A stretch of DNA of 64,000 nucleotides from contig CBDFGO010000001.1 of NCBI GenBank assembly GCA_965247125.1, forward strand, positions 434,001-498,000, given 5' to 3'. The notes under the pieces are model-generated. The model saw only the letters and a list, made by a program, of their open reading frames with translations, was not told the origin of the DNA and searched no databases. Below are positions 18,410-28,021 of this stretch, piece after piece. How positions within the stretch are numbered: position 1 is the first letter of the stretch; each line of letters opens with the position of its first letter. The position numbers and the translations under genes were made by a program. The DNA is from CALBJU01 sp965247125. Lineage in GTDB: Bacteria; Bacteroidota; Rhodothermia; Rhodothermales; UBA10348.

Positions 18410-19408
18410 ATGCAGCCAGAAATTGACATGCGCGGTAAGACGGCGTTCGTCACCGGCGGGACCGGTTTCGTCGGAAGTCATCTTGTTGACCGGCTCCTGA
18501 AGTCGGATGTAGATGTGCGCTGCCTGGTCCGAAAAGAAGCCAAATGGCTCTCAGGAACTACCTCCAATCTTGTGACCGGGTCGCTGCAAGACGAGGATGC
18601 GCTTCGGACGGCGATGGCCGGCGCCCATCTCATTTTTCACGTCGCGGGGCGAACGCGAGGTGTCGGTTGGAACGACTTTGAACGAGACAATGTGACCGGC
18701 ACCGAGCGGCTGTTGAAGATTGCCGCGGAAACTGATTCGGTTGAGAGGGTTCTCGTGACCAGTAGCCTGGCGGCCATCGGGAAAGCGGAAACGGACATCG
18801 TCGATGAAACGGCTCCGCTTCATCCCGCCAGCAATTATGGGCGGAGTAAGGCCGAAATGGAGCGCACCGTCGGTCAGTTCAGAGACCGCCTTTCGATAAC
18901 GATCGTGCGTCCACCGGCGGTATATGGTCCTCGTGAAACGGATATACTAACGTTTTTTAAATCTCTGTCGAAAGGAGTGTGCCCAATCATTGGGTCACCA
19001 AAAAGGAAGGCGCTCAGCCTGGTCCACGTAGATGATCTTGTTCGGGGAATGATTCAGGCCATCCGACATCCTGCGGCCATCGGAAAAACCTATTTTCTTG
19101 GAAGTAACGAGCAGTATGCCTGGGGAGAAATTCGGGATGCTACCGCCGCAGCGTTGCAGCGCAGCGTTATGACGCTGCCCATTCCGCGCGCAATCCTGCC
19201 TGCCGTGGGCCTTTTCAGCGAATGGATTGGCCGAATTTCGGGTTCCTATCCTCCGCTGAATCGTGAAAAAGCGCAGGAGATCCTCCATGCGGCCCTCATG
19301 TGTGACAGCTCACTGGCGCGACAGACGTTCGATTATCGGCCCAAAGTGACCCTCTTCGACGGTATTTCGTCGACTATCTCCTGGTACAAGGATCACGGCT
19401 GGCTTTAA
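18410..19408 (+). CDS. NAD(P)-dependent epimerase/dehydratase (extended SDR)
   Basis: 332 residues from the ATG at 18410, 7 bases after rlmD. Glycine-rich dinucleotide site VTGGTGFVGSHLVD. Active-site residues fit Ser (VTSSLAAIG) and Y-x3-K (NYGRSKAEME). Closest in layout to NAD-dependent epimerases, 3β-HSD-like enzymes and dihydroflavonol reductases, with PPAVYGPRETD. The substrate is not known. Probably co-transcribed with rlmD, although no functional link is evident. Confidence 0.9.
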   Translation: MQPEIDMRGKTAFVTGGTGFVGSHLVDRLLKSDVDVRCLVRKEAKWLSGTTSNLVTGSLQDEDALRTAMAGAHLIFHVAGRTRGVGWNDFERDNVTGTERLLKIAAETDSVERVLVTSSLAAIGKAETDIVDETAPLHPASNYGRSKAEMERTVGQFRDRLSITIVRPPAVYGPRETDILTFFKSLSKGVCPIIGSPKRKALSLVHVDDLVRGMIQAIRHPAAIGKTYFLGSNEQYAWGEIRDATAAALQRSVMTLPIPRAILPAVGLFSEWIGRISGSYPPLNREKAQEILHAALMCDSSLARQTFDYRPKVTLFDGISSTISWYKDHGWL

Positions 19409-19525
19409 AGCCCTTGCGAATTACTCAATTGTAGCTAAGTTGCTGTATCATCGGCGATTCGGACACGTTGATGTGGGTCCTCGATTGAGGGCTCGTATTC
19501 CCCACCATCAGACAAAGACCGTTTC

Positions 19526-22500
19526 GTGAGTACGCTCGGTTTCAACACCGGATACATCGAAGAACTGTACCGTCAGTATCTCGAAGACCCCGAAAGCGTC
19601 GGCGAAAGCTGGAAGGAATTTTTTCAGGACTTTCAACCTGACCCGGGATTCTTGGCTGCGGAGGTCGCACGCACGGTCACGGCGCCTGCTCCTCCCCCCG
19701 AGGAAGCGCCAACCCCCGTCGAGGCTCCTTCCACCGCCGATGAAAAAACGATCCGTGGAGCCGGTGCGAAGATCGTCGAGAACATGGAAGCCAGCCTCGG
19801 TGTCCCGACGGCAACTTCCGTTCGAACGATCCCCGTCAAATTGATGGCCGAAAATCGCCGTCTGATCAACGAGCACCAGCAGCATGTCGGAGGCAACAAG
19901 GTCTCCTTCACGCACATCATTGCGTGGGCCATCGTAAAAGCACTGGCTGAATTTCCGGCCTTGAACACCACCTATCGCCGAGATGAGGATGGGCATGTCC
20001 ACGTCATCCCCCACGCCGTCAACCTGGGCCTGGCCATTGATATCGAGAGGCGCGGTAAGCGAACTCTTCTCGTACCAAACATCAAGGCAGCTGATCAAAT
20101 GACCTTCGCTCAGTTACTGGGTACCTACAACGATATTGTTCGGCGCGCCCGAAACAAGAAGCTGGAAATCGCTGATTTTCAGAACACGACCTCTACCCTC
20201 ACTAATCCGGGTGTAATCGGCACCAATCTGAGTGTACCACGGCTAATGGCCGGGCAGGGCGTGATCGTAGGCGTTGGCGCCATCGGCTATCCGACCGAAT
20301 ATTACGCGGTTCCACCCGAGATGATCAGCCAGACGGGGATATCTCAGGTCATGACCATTACCTCCACGTATGACCACCGCGTCATTCAGGGGGCGGAGAG
20401 CGGTGCCTTTCTGGCTCACATCGACGCCCTTCTCCGGGGTGAAAACGGATTTTATGACGACATTTTCGAAAATCTCACCGTCCCGTTCCAACCTTGGGCC
20501 CTGGCTCAGGACACCACTCCCCGAGTCGGGGCTTCTGGTGGAATCTCCGAGATTGATTCAATTCAGAAACAGGCATCGGTGCTGCAGCTAATTCGCGCCT
20601 TCCGTGTTCGCGGGCACCTGCAAGCGGATATCAATCCACTGGGATACGACTGGGCAGTCCACCCGGAGCTCGATCCTGCCTCCTACGACCTGACAATCTG
20701 GGATCTGGATCGAGAATTTGTCACGGGCGGGCTAGGCGGCAAAGACATGTTGCCGCTTCGTGACATTCTAGACATCCTGCGCAGGACCTACACCCGAAAA
20801 ATCGGGATTGAGTTCATGCATATATCGTCGCCCGAAGAAAAAAAATGGTTGCAGGATCGCATTGAGCCAAGTGGATCCACCTACTCGATCAGCGAGGAAG
20901 AAATGCGACGCATGCTCGAGAAGCTGAACGCGTCGGAGGCATTTGAGACGTTTTTGCACACCAAATACATCGGGCATAAACGGTTCTCTCTGGAAGGATC
21001 GGAGACGGTCATCCCGATGCTCGACAGAATCTTGTCAGATGCGGCGGAAAAGGGTGTGGACGAGGTCATCATGGGAATGGCTCACCGAGGCCGACTCAAT
21101 GTTCTCGCCAACATCATGAACAAGCCCTACGAGGTCATTTTTTCCGAGTTTGAAGGTAGTCTCGATCCCAATACCACCCAGGGTTCGGGTGACGTCAAAT
21201 ATCACCTGGGATCGACCGGGACTCATTTATCACTCAGTGGAAAGGAGATTCAAATTACTCTTTCCTCGAACCCGAGCCACCTCGAGGCGGTCAATCCGGT
21301 TGTGGAAGGAATGGTTCGGGCAAAGCAGGAAGCCCGCCTGGATAGCCCCAATAATCCCAATGAGGACTATCTAGACTCGATTATCCCTGTCCTGATACAT
21401 GGCGACGCAGCGTTTGCCGGTCAGGGTGTGGTAGCCGAGACCCTTCACATGAGCCAATTGCCCGGATATTTGACCGGCGGTACGATTCACATCGTGATCA
21501 ACAATCAGATCGGGTTCACCACGGGTCCGGAGGCGGCGAGAAGCTCGACCTACGCTACGGACAGCGCCCGCATGATTCAGGCACCGATCTTCCACGTGAA
21601 CGGAGATGATCCGGAGGCCTGCGTGCGGGTGGCTCGATTAGCGCTGGAATATCGACAGGAGTTCAACAAGGATATCGTCATCGATATGCTGTGCTACCGC
21701 GTGCGTGGCCATAACGAGGGGGATGAGCCCACGTTTACGCAGCCTACCCTGTACAAGAAAATCGAAGCCAAGCGCTCGCCGCGTAAACTGTATACCGAGC
21801 TGCTCTTGAGGCGCGGAGACATGAAGCCGGAAGAGGCCGAGCATATACTCGATGATTTCCGGGGACGACTCCAGGATGCGTTCGAACGCACGAAGGAGCT
21901 CGGCGAGCAGGAAGTATCGTTGCCCGCCGATTTGCTGAAGCCCCGATCTGCCCCCGCGTTGCCAGACATTTCGACCGAGACCACAGCAGAAAACCTGGCG
22001 ATGGTCGTGACCGCGCTGAATGGCCTGCCTGACGGGTTTCATCTCCACCAGAAACTGTCCCGCCAGTTCTCGAGGCGTGAGAAGCTATTTCGTGAGGAAA
22101 ACCGGATCGATTGGGGCTTCGCCGAGGCCCTGGCCATCGGGACCATTCTTTTGGGCGGTACACGTGTTCGCATCAGCGGCCAGGATTCCCGTCGCGGAAC
22201 ATTCAGTCATCGGCATGCCGTCCTCTACGATCAGGAAACGTCTGAGGAATACATTCCGCTGAATAATGTAAGCGAGACGCAAGAACAGCTGTTCATCTTT
22301 GATTCGCTCCTCTCCGAATACGCCGTCTGTGGGTTTGAATATGGTTATTCTGTTGCCAATCCAGATGCCCTGGTGATCTGGGAGGCTCAATTTGGTGACT
22401 TTGCCAATGGCGCTCAGATTGTGTTTGATCAATTCCTCGCAGCAGCCGAGGCAAAGTGGGGTCAGACTTCCAGTCTGACGCTACTTCTTCCCCATGGATA

Positions 22501-23140
22501 TGAAGGCCAGGGACCCGAGCACTCTTCGGCCAGAGTGGAACGATTTCTCCAGCTCTGCGCGGAAAACAACATGATCGTGTGTTCATTCTCGACTCCTGCG
22601 AACCTCTTCCACGGTCTCCGCCGGCAGGCAGCACCCGAGATCAACAAGCCCATGATCGTGCTTTCGCCCAAGAGCCTCCTGCGCCATCCCGAGGTCATCT
22701 CTACACCAGAAGAGCTGACAGAGGGAAGATTCCAGAAAGTCATTCCGTCTCACGACGCCAGTGAAGTGACGCGCCTGCTTTTCTGCAGCGGGAAAATGTA
22801 CTACGACTTGAAACTGGACCTGTACAGGTCAGAGTCCCAGAACAGAACCGCGATAGCCAGAATCGAGCAGTTGTATCCGTTTCCTTCCGACGATGTCCTG
22901 GCCGAGCTGAATCGATTCCCCTCAGCCACTGAGGTCTTGTGGGTGCAGGAAGAGCCAGCCAACATGGGTGCGTGGACCTATGTTCGTGACCGTCTGGACA
23001 TGGATATTACATCTTCGAAGATTTCAGCCGATCGCGTTCGCTATGTCGGCCGGTCAGCCGCGGCCAGCCCGGCCACGGGAAGTGCCCAAATTCATCAGGC
23101 AGAACAGGCGGCCATCGTTTCTGAGGCGCTGGGCCTCTAA
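19526..23140 (+). CDS. kgd: Multifunctional 2-oxoglutarate dehydrogenase E1 with fused E2 domain (Kgd-type)
   Basis: 1204 residues from a GTG. The N-terminal segment (GFNTGYIEELYRQYLEDP) is the SucA docking helix. A Pro/Ala-rich linker leads to an E2 acyltransferase domain (about 75-330) with active-site D-H-R at 283-285 in DHRVIQGAESG. No lipoyl domain is present. The thiamine-dependent E1 part follows, with GMAHRGRLNVLAN, SSNPSHLEAVNPVVEG, and GHNEGDEPTFTQP. The layout matches mycobacterial Kgd/SucA, which oxidises 2-oxoglutarate to succinyl-CoA with a separate lipoyl-E2 and E3. Ends at a bidirectional terminator. Confidence 0.95.
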   Translation: MSTLGFNTGYIEELYRQYLEDPESVGESWKEFFQDFQPDPGFLAAEVARTVTAPAPPPEEAPTPVEAPSTADEKTIRGAGAKIVENMEASLGVPTATSVRTIPVKLMAENRRLINEHQQHVGGNKVSFTHIIAWAIVKALAEFPALNTTYRRDEDGHVHVIPHAVNLGLAIDIERRGKRTLLVPNIKAADQMTFAQLLGTYNDIVRRARNKKLEIADFQNTTSTLTNPGVIGTNLSVPRLMAGQGVIVGVGAIGYPTEYYAVPPEMISQTGISQVMTITSTYDHRVIQGAESGAFLAHIDALLRGENGFYDDIFENLTVPFQPWALAQDTTPRVGASGGISEIDSIQKQASVLQLIRAFRVRGHLQADINPLGYDWAVHPELDPASYDLTIWDLDREFVTGGLGGKDMLPLRDILDILRRTYTRKIGIEFMHISSPEEKKWLQDRIEPSGSTYSISEEEMRRMLEKLNASEAFETFLHTKYIGHKRFSLEGSETVIPMLDRILSDAAEKGVDEVIMGMAHRGRLNVLANIMNKPYEVIFSEFEGSLDPNTTQGSGDVKYHLGSTGTHLSLSGKEIQITLSSNPSHLEAVNPVVEGMVRAKQEARLDSPNNPNEDYLDSIIPVLIHGDAAFAGQGVVAETLHMSQLPGYLTGGTIHIVINNQIGFTTGPEAARSSTYATDSARMIQAPIFHVNGDDPEACVRVARLALEYRQEFNKDIVIDMLCYRVRGHNEGDEPTFTQPTLYKKIEAKRSPRKLYTELLLRRGDMKPEEAEHILDDFRGRLQDAFERTKELGEQEVSLPADLLKPRSAPALPDISTETTAENLAMVVTALNGLPDGFHLHQKLSRQFSRREKLFREENRIDWGFAEALAIGTILLGGTRVRISGQDSRRGTFSHRHAVLYDQETSEEYIPLNNVSETQEQLFIFDSLLSEYAVCGFEYGYSVANPDALVIWEAQFGDFANGAQIVFDQFLAAAEAKWGQTSSLTLLLPHGYEGQGPEHSSARVERFLQLCAENNMIVCSFSTPANLFHGLRRQAAPEINKPMIVLSPKSLLRHPEVISTPEELTEGRFQKVIPSHDASEVTRLLFCSGKMYYDLKLDLYRSESQNRTAIARIEQLYPFPSDDVLAELNRFPSATEVLWVQEEPANMGAWTYVRDRLDMDITSSKISADRVRYVGRSAAASPATGSAQIHQAEQAAIVSEALGL

Positions 23141-23202
23141 CGACAGTTCTCGACGGGTTGTCGGCTCGCGGGGTGCCGACAGAAGAAATGTGCCGACAAC
23201 AT

Positions 23203-23236
23203 AAAAAGGTACCCTCCAGGTGGAGAGTACCTTTTT
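23203..23236. terminator. Bidirectional terminator between kgd and rpsU
   Basis: An imperfect 15-bp stem with one C·A mismatch closes a 4-nt AGGT loop. It begins with five A and ends with five T, so it can act for both the plus-strand dehydrogenase gene (ends 23140) and the minus-strand rpsU (ends 23310). A second pair of complementary GCCGAC-type segments lies just before it (23157-23200). Confidence 0.85.
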
Positions 23237-23309
23237 ACTCCTCTCTGATGGGTCCATTGGGCTTAAAGGTGGGTAGCCAAACGGACCAGAAAGATCAGTT
23301 TCTTAGTAT

Positions 23310-23501
23310 CTAGTAGCGCGAGCGACGGCGCGAATTTCGAGCGGCCTTTTCGCGTGCAAGACGACGTTCTTCCGACGGCTTCGTAAAAGCCATATTCGAG
23401 CGAAAGATTCGCAGCACTCGGCTGCGGTTGACGGCTCTCTTAAAACGGCGAAGAGCCCGGTCAATCGATTCGTTATCCCTTACTTTTATCCCTACAGGCA
23501 C
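23310..23501 (-). CDS. rpsU: 30S ribosomal protein S21
   Basis: 63 residues from a GTG start. Matches bS21: MPVGIKVRDNESIDRALRRFKR, then the basic C-terminus EERRLAREKAARNSRRR. An AAGGAG sequence sits 9 bases before the GTG on the minus strand and supports this start. Transcribed away from rdgB; the 75 bases between the two starts must hold both promoters. Confidence 0.96.
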   Translation of the reverse strand: MPVGIKVRDNESIDRALRRFKRAVNRSRVLRIFRSNMAFTKPSEERRLAREKAARNSRRRSRY

Positions 23502-23576
23502 AATAAATCACTCCTTGAGTGTTTGAATAATATCTAAATAGCCTCACAATATACGGTTATCCGGAGCTAGGGAGCA

Positions 23577-24206
23577 ATGTCACTGACCCCATCCGACCCA
23601 TCAGATCTCCTTATTTCGACCCGAAATAGCCATAAACTGCGCGAAATTCACGCAATCATGGCTGATCTGAACCTGAATCTCATCGATTTAGGACAATTTC
23701 CTGATGCACCTGAGGTTGAGGAGGATCGGGACCGTCTCGAAGGAAATGCGATAAAGAAGGCTGAGGTCCTGTTTTCCTTCACTGGATTGCCGACCATGTC
23801 CGACGATACGGGTCTTGAAGTTGCTGCTCTGGGGGGCGCGCCGGGCGTCCACTCGGCTCGGTTTGCAGGGCCCATGGCGGATTCGGCCGCCAACCGGGCT
23901 CTTCTTTTGAAACGTCTTCACGGGGTGGACGACCGGCGCGCACAGTTCAAAACCGTCATTGCCCTCGCCACGGACAGCGGAACTCGACTGTTCGAAGGAG
24001 TGTGCACGGGCGCTATCGCCCATGAGGAAAAGGGCGAGGGAGGGTTCGGCTATGACAGCATTTTCAGGCCTCAGGGATACAAGAAAACCTTTGCCGAACT
24101 GGCGGAGGATGAAAAAAACCGAATCAGTCATCGTGGGCGTGCACTCGAGAAATTCAGGGCGTACCTGCTGGCATTAATCCAGTCGGCCAGTGAGGACCAA
24201 CAATGA
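23577..24206 (+). CDS. rdgB: dITP/XTP pyrophosphatase (RdgB/HAM1)
   Basis: 209 residues. Hydrolyses non-canonical purine NTPs (ITP, dITP, XTP) to monophosphates. ISTRNSHKLREI at the N-terminus, SDDTGLEVAALGGAPGVHSARFAG, the GGFGYDSIFRP loop and ISHRGRALEKF near the end are all family hallmarks. A GGGAG sequence precedes the ATG. The stop region overlaps dtd as ATGA, so both nucleotide/tRNA-quality genes are coupled. Confidence 0.96.
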   Translation: MSLTPSDPSDLLISTRNSHKLREIHAIMADLNLNLIDLGQFPDAPEVEEDRDRLEGNAIKKAEVLFSFTGLPTMSDDTGLEVAALGGAPGVHSARFAGPMADSAANRALLLKRLHGVDDRRAQFKTVIALATDSGTRLFEGVCTGAIAHEEKGEGGFGYDSIFRPQGYKKTFAELAEDEKNRISHRGRALEKFRAYLLALIQSASEDQQ

Positions 24207-24649
24207 TTGCATTAATCCAACGGGTCAAAAGGGCCCGCGTTACGGTTGAGGGGACGGAAGTCGGAGCCATCAGGGAGGGTCTTCTCATTTTACTGGGAGT
24301 GCACACCACCGACTCCATCGAGCTCGTTCCCTGGCTGGCAAGAAAGTGTGTCCATCTGCGCATTTTTCCGGATGAGCAGGAGCGCATGAACCGATCGGTG
24401 ATCGATCATGGCGGTACTATTCTGGTTGTGTCACAGTTTACCCTCTACGGGAACGCAATGAAGGGTAACCGGCCTTCGTTTGTCGAGTCAGCAGGTGCGG
24501 AACTGGCCGAGCCCCTCTACAGAATGTTCTGCGATGAAGTGTCGGGCCATCTCGGATACCGTATAGAAACCGGGGAATTTGGCGCAATGATGGATGTAGA
24601 GCTCACAAATTGGGGGCCTGTCACATTGTCCATAGAAAAAAGAAACTAA
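24203..24649 (+). CDS. dtd: D-aminoacyl-tRNA deacylase
   Basis: 148 residues. Removes D-amino acids (and Gly) mischarged on tRNA. The SQFTLYGN signature is followed by KGNRPSF, and the C-terminal NWGPVTL provides the Gly-cisPro motif of the DTD fold. Start overlaps the rdgB stop by 4 bases. Confidence 0.96.
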   Translation: MIALIQRVKRARVTVEGTEVGAIREGLLILLGVHTTDSIELVPWLARKCVHLRIFPDEQERMNRSVIDHGGTILVVSQFTLYGNAMKGNRPSFVESAGAELAEPLYRMFCDEVSGHLGYRIETGEFGAMMDVELTNWGPVTLSIEKRN

Positions 24650-24711
24650 TTACACGTTCGGGCCTATTTTCCTCGCGCGATCAGAATTTCCTCCCTTCGA
24701 AAACTTACGAC

Positions 24712-26370
24712 ATGAACTCCCGCCTGATCTTCCTGTGCCTCATTCCTCTTCTCGCCGGATGTGACCAGACCGTTCCCGTTGATGGATCCTACATTTTAAG
24801 CGACGCCATCATCTATACCGTCGATGAGGAGGTGCCCGTTGCCGAAGCGATGGCCGTCATCGACGGAAAAGTAGCCATGGTCGGGCACCTGGATGATGTT
24901 CAGGATACCTATCCCGACCTACCCCTGAGTTCTGCGGGTGGACGAGCAGTCGTCCCGGGATTTACCGACGCACATGCCCATTTTGTGGGCCTGGGCTCTC
25001 AGAGGCTCCGCGCAAATCTTCGCGGCACAGGCACGATAGAGGAAGCCATCTCGATTCTGAAAGATTACGAATCGACGCTCAGTGAAGGAGACTGGTTGCT
25101 GGGACGAGGCTGGAATCAGGCACTCTGGCCCGACCGCGAATTTCCAACCCGTCAGGATCTTGATGTGCATTTTCCGAATCGTCCGGTATGGCTCGGCCGA
25201 ATTGACGGACACGCTGCGTGGGCGAACACCCAGGCCATGAACATGGCCGGGTTCGAAGAAATATCTACAATGAAAGACCCAATCGGCGGTTCGATCATCC
25301 GAGATGACGAAGGAATTCCGACAGGAATATTTGTCGATTCTGCAATGACGTTTGTGAGGCGAGTCGTTCCCTCGCCGTCAGAGGAGTTTCTGGATAGTGC
25401 TCTTGATATAGCACTGGCAGAAGCCGCACAGGTCGGATTGACCGGAGTTCACGACGCTGGTATCGGTCCAGCCACGATCAATCGTTACAAGCGCTTCATT
25501 GATGAAGATCGATTCACGGTCCGGCTTTACGGTATGGTCTCGGGTGGAAGCAGTGCGTTCGATGAGTACTGCAACAATCACCTGATCGATTACGGCGAAC
25601 GGCTCACGATCCGATCCGTGAAATTTGCTCTTGACGGCGCGCTGGGAAGTCGCGGGGCGGCGCTCATTGAAGATTACTCGGACGATCCGGGTAATCGTGG
25701 TCTGATCCGCACGACGCCAGAAGAGTTTAACGAACGTGTCCAGGAAGCGGTAAACTGCGGCTATCAGGTCAACACGCACGCCATCGGCGACATGGGTAAT
25801 CGGGTATTGCTTGATGCCTATGAACTCGCCGGCGTCACTCCAGAAGGTCGTCACCGTGACGAACACACGCAGATTGTCGAACTGAGTGAGATTGAAAGAT
25901 TCACCAGACTGGGTATTATCGCCTCAATGCAGCCTACCCACGCGACGAGCGACCTGAACATGGCCGAAGATCGACTGGGACCTCATAGGATCAAGGGTGG
26001 CTACGCCTGGCGCACCCTACTCGACGCGGGCGTCCCCCTCGCATTTGGCTCCGATTTTCCCGTCGAGAAGGCAAACCCCCTGCTCGGTTTCTTTGCTTCA
26101 GTTACGCGACAGACCGAGGATCTTCTGCCGGAAGGAGGATGGTATCCCGAGGAACGCTTGACCCGAGAAGAAACCCTGTACGCATTCACGAAAGGGGCCG
26201 CCTGGGCGGCGTTTCAAGATGATCAACTGGGCTCTCTGGCACCCGGCAATCATGCTGATTTTGTGGTATTGTCTAATGACATCATGACGGTGGCCGCCCC
26301 CCAGATCCTGGAAACGGAAGTCGTGGCGACATTCTTCGGCGGGAATCTCATCTACGGATCGCTCGAATAA
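24712..26370 (+). CDS. Amidohydrolase family 3 (YtcJ-like) lipoprotein
   Basis: 552 residues from the ATG at 24712; the frame is open from 24610. An N-terminal lipobox (LIPLLAGC) indicates an exported lipoprotein. Metal-dependent hydrolase fold: FTDAHAHFVGLG, GRGWNQALWPD, DGHAAWANT, KFALDGALGSRGAAL, HAIGDMGNR and LAFGSDFPVE match the YtcJ-like amidohydrolase_3 group. The substrate is unknown. 62 bases after dtd and 6 bases before moaA. Confidence 0.9.
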   Translation: MNSRLIFLCLIPLLAGCDQTVPVDGSYILSDAIIYTVDEEVPVAEAMAVIDGKVAMVGHLDDVQDTYPDLPLSSAGGRAVVPGFTDAHAHFVGLGSQRLRANLRGTGTIEEAISILKDYESTLSEGDWLLGRGWNQALWPDREFPTRQDLDVHFPNRPVWLGRIDGHAAWANTQAMNMAGFEEISTMKDPIGGSIIRDDEGIPTGIFVDSAMTFVRRVVPSPSEEFLDSALDIALAEAAQVGLTGVHDAGIGPATINRYKRFIDEDRFTVRLYGMVSGGSSAFDEYCNNHLIDYGERLTIRSVKFALDGALGSRGAALIEDYSDDPGNRGLIRTTPEEFNERVQEAVNCGYQVNTHAIGDMGNRVLLDAYELAGVTPEGRHRDEHTQIVELSEIERFTRLGIIASMQPTHATSDLNMAEDRLGPHRIKGGYAWRTLLDAGVPLAFGSDFPVEKANPLLGFFASVTRQTEDLLPEGGWYPEERLTREETLYAFTKGAAWAAFQDDQLGSLAPGNHADFVVLSNDIMTVAAPQILETEVVATFFGGNLIYGSLE

Positions 26371-26376
26371 ACGGCT

Positions 26377-27375
26377 TTGGAATCCAATCCCAACATACTG
26401 ACTGATCGCTTCGGCAGGATACACACGTATCTGCGGATCTCTCTAACCGAGAGATGTAATCTGCGATGTACGTATTGCATGCCGGCCGAAGGAGTGGCAC
26501 TCAAACCGAAGAGTCACATCCTTTCTTTCGAGGAAATTGTTCGATTGTCCAGCCTGTTTGCGAGCAATGGCGTCACCAAAATTCGGTTGACCGGCGGAGA
26601 ACCGCTCATCCGAAAAGAAATCGAGCAGTTGTCGGCTCGACTGAGCGCCCTTGGCGGTATCAGCTCTCTAGCCATCACGACAAACGGACTGCTGTTGTCG
26701 CGTAAACTGGAGGCACTCAAGAAGGCAGGAGTGACTGGCTTCAATATTTCGCTCGACACGCTCATAGCAGATCGATTTCTCGAAATTACCCGGCGGAAGG
26801 GCCTGGACACGGTCCTGGGGGCCATCGCCGACGCGAGTCAGGCCGGTTACAATCCGGTCAAGATCAACTGCGTGGTGATCAATGGTTTCAACGACGATGA
26901 GCTGGTTGACTTCGTGGAGATGACCCGCGATAAATCGGTAGAAGTTCGATTCATCGAATACATGCCCTTCGACGGGAATTCCTGGAATAACGACAAATTC
27001 ATGTCTTACAGTGACATGACGACTACTATCAGAGCCCGCTATCCGAGTTTCCAACGACTCAGCGAGGACCCTTCGGAAACAGCAAAATCATGGCACGTGC
27101 CAGGATTTCGGGGATCAGTCGGCTTCATCAGTTCCATGAGTGAACATTTTTGTTCAGGCTGCAATCGTATTCGAATCACCGCGGACGGCCATCTGAAAGT
27201 GTGCTTGTTTGGTGCCGAAGAAATCAGCCTCCGGGACATGATGCGATCCGGATTTTCGGATGAAGAGTTGCTCGTGGAAATACGTGAAGCACTGTCCCAG
27301 AAGAAGGCGTCTCATGCCGGAATGGAGGAGATTGCCAAGTCCGAGAACCGGCCCATGATTCTGATCGGTGGATGA
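26377..27375 (+). CDS. moaA: GTP 3',8-cyclase MoaA
   Basis: 332 residues from a TTG located 6 bases after the upstream stop. Radical SAM enzyme of molybdenum cofactor synthesis. The N-terminal cluster C27-x3-C31-x2-C34 is in ERCNLRCTYCMP. The second [4Fe-4S] site is in FCSGCNRIRIT…KVCLFG. The C-terminal GG needed for activity is present (PMILIGG). Works with MoaC, encoded 130 bases downstream, to make cyclic pyranopterin monophosphate. Confidence 0.97.
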   Translation: MESNPNILTDRFGRIHTYLRISLTERCNLRCTYCMPAEGVALKPKSHILSFEEIVRLSSLFASNGVTKIRLTGGEPLIRKEIEQLSARLSALGGISSLAITTNGLLLSRKLEALKKAGVTGFNISLDTLIADRFLEITRRKGLDTVLGAIADASQAGYNPVKINCVVINGFNDDELVDFVEMTRDKSVEVRFIEYMPFDGNSWNNDKFMSYSDMTTTIRARYPSFQRLSEDPSETAKSWHVPGFRGSVGFISSMSEHFCSGCNRIRITADGHLKVCLFGAEEISLRDMMRSGFSDEELLVEIREALSQKKASHAGMEEIAKSENRPMILIGG

Positions 27376-27504
27376 CAAACGCGACCAGGCGACACCGTCC
27401 CGAGTTGGATGCGAATTCTGAACGAGGGCAGTTATCCAGCTTTGTCGCCGAACACCCATCTGCTATCTTCGTTGGACCAATTGATTCATTCTGATCCCCA
27501 AAAG

Positions 27505-27990
27505 ATGTCAAGTTTTACGCACGTTCTTCCAGATGGCGGTGTCCAAATGGTGGACGTCTCTTCAAAATCTGATACGATTCGCACTGCTGTTGCAGTGGGG
27601 ACGGTCACCCTTGGAGAGGAAGCCTTTCACATGGTCAAGGAAAACACAATCCAGAAAGGTGACGTGGTTTCAATAGCGCAGATTGCTGGAATCATGGGCG
27701 CCAAGGAAACGTCCAGGCTGATTCCGCTTTGTCATCAGGTTCAGATCCAGCGAGTCGACGTGGAGCTGACGCTGCTTGAGGAGAATCACTCCATTGAAGT
27801 GAGGGCCTTTGCCAAAAGTACTGGACCCACGGGTGTAGAAATGGAAGCTCTGACAGCCGTCTCGATTGCGTCTCTCACCGTCTATGACATGTGTAAGTCG
27901 ATAACGAAAGACATCCGGATCAACAATATTCATCTTCTGGCAAAAACAGGCGGAGCCAGCGGAGACTATCTAAATCGCGATACCGATTAG
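27505..27990 (+). CDS. moaC: Cyclic pyranopterin monophosphate synthase MoaC
   Basis: 161 residues from the ATG at 27505; an upstream start at 27409 is less likely. Family blocks: MVDVSSKSDTIRTAVA, GAKETSRLIPLCHQ, STGPTGVEMEALTAVS and KSITKDIRI. Converts the MoaA product into cPMP. No other Mo-cofactor genes are in the window. Confidence 0.97.
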   Translation: MSSFTHVLPDGGVQMVDVSSKSDTIRTAVAVGTVTLGEEAFHMVKENTIQKGDVVSIAQIAGIMGAKETSRLIPLCHQVQIQRVDVELTLLEENHSIEVRAFAKSTGPTGVEMEALTAVSIASLTVYDMCKSITKDIRINNIHLLAKTGGASGDYLNRDTD

Positions 27991-28021
27991 CACCATCAGG
28001 TATCGCTAAACCTCACCAACC

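Noticed and set aside
21638..22048. Minus-strand frames inside the 2-oxoglutarate dehydrogenase gene
   Set aside because: Several antisense frames of 60-140 codons overlap a single well-supported 1204-residue protein; none has independent support.
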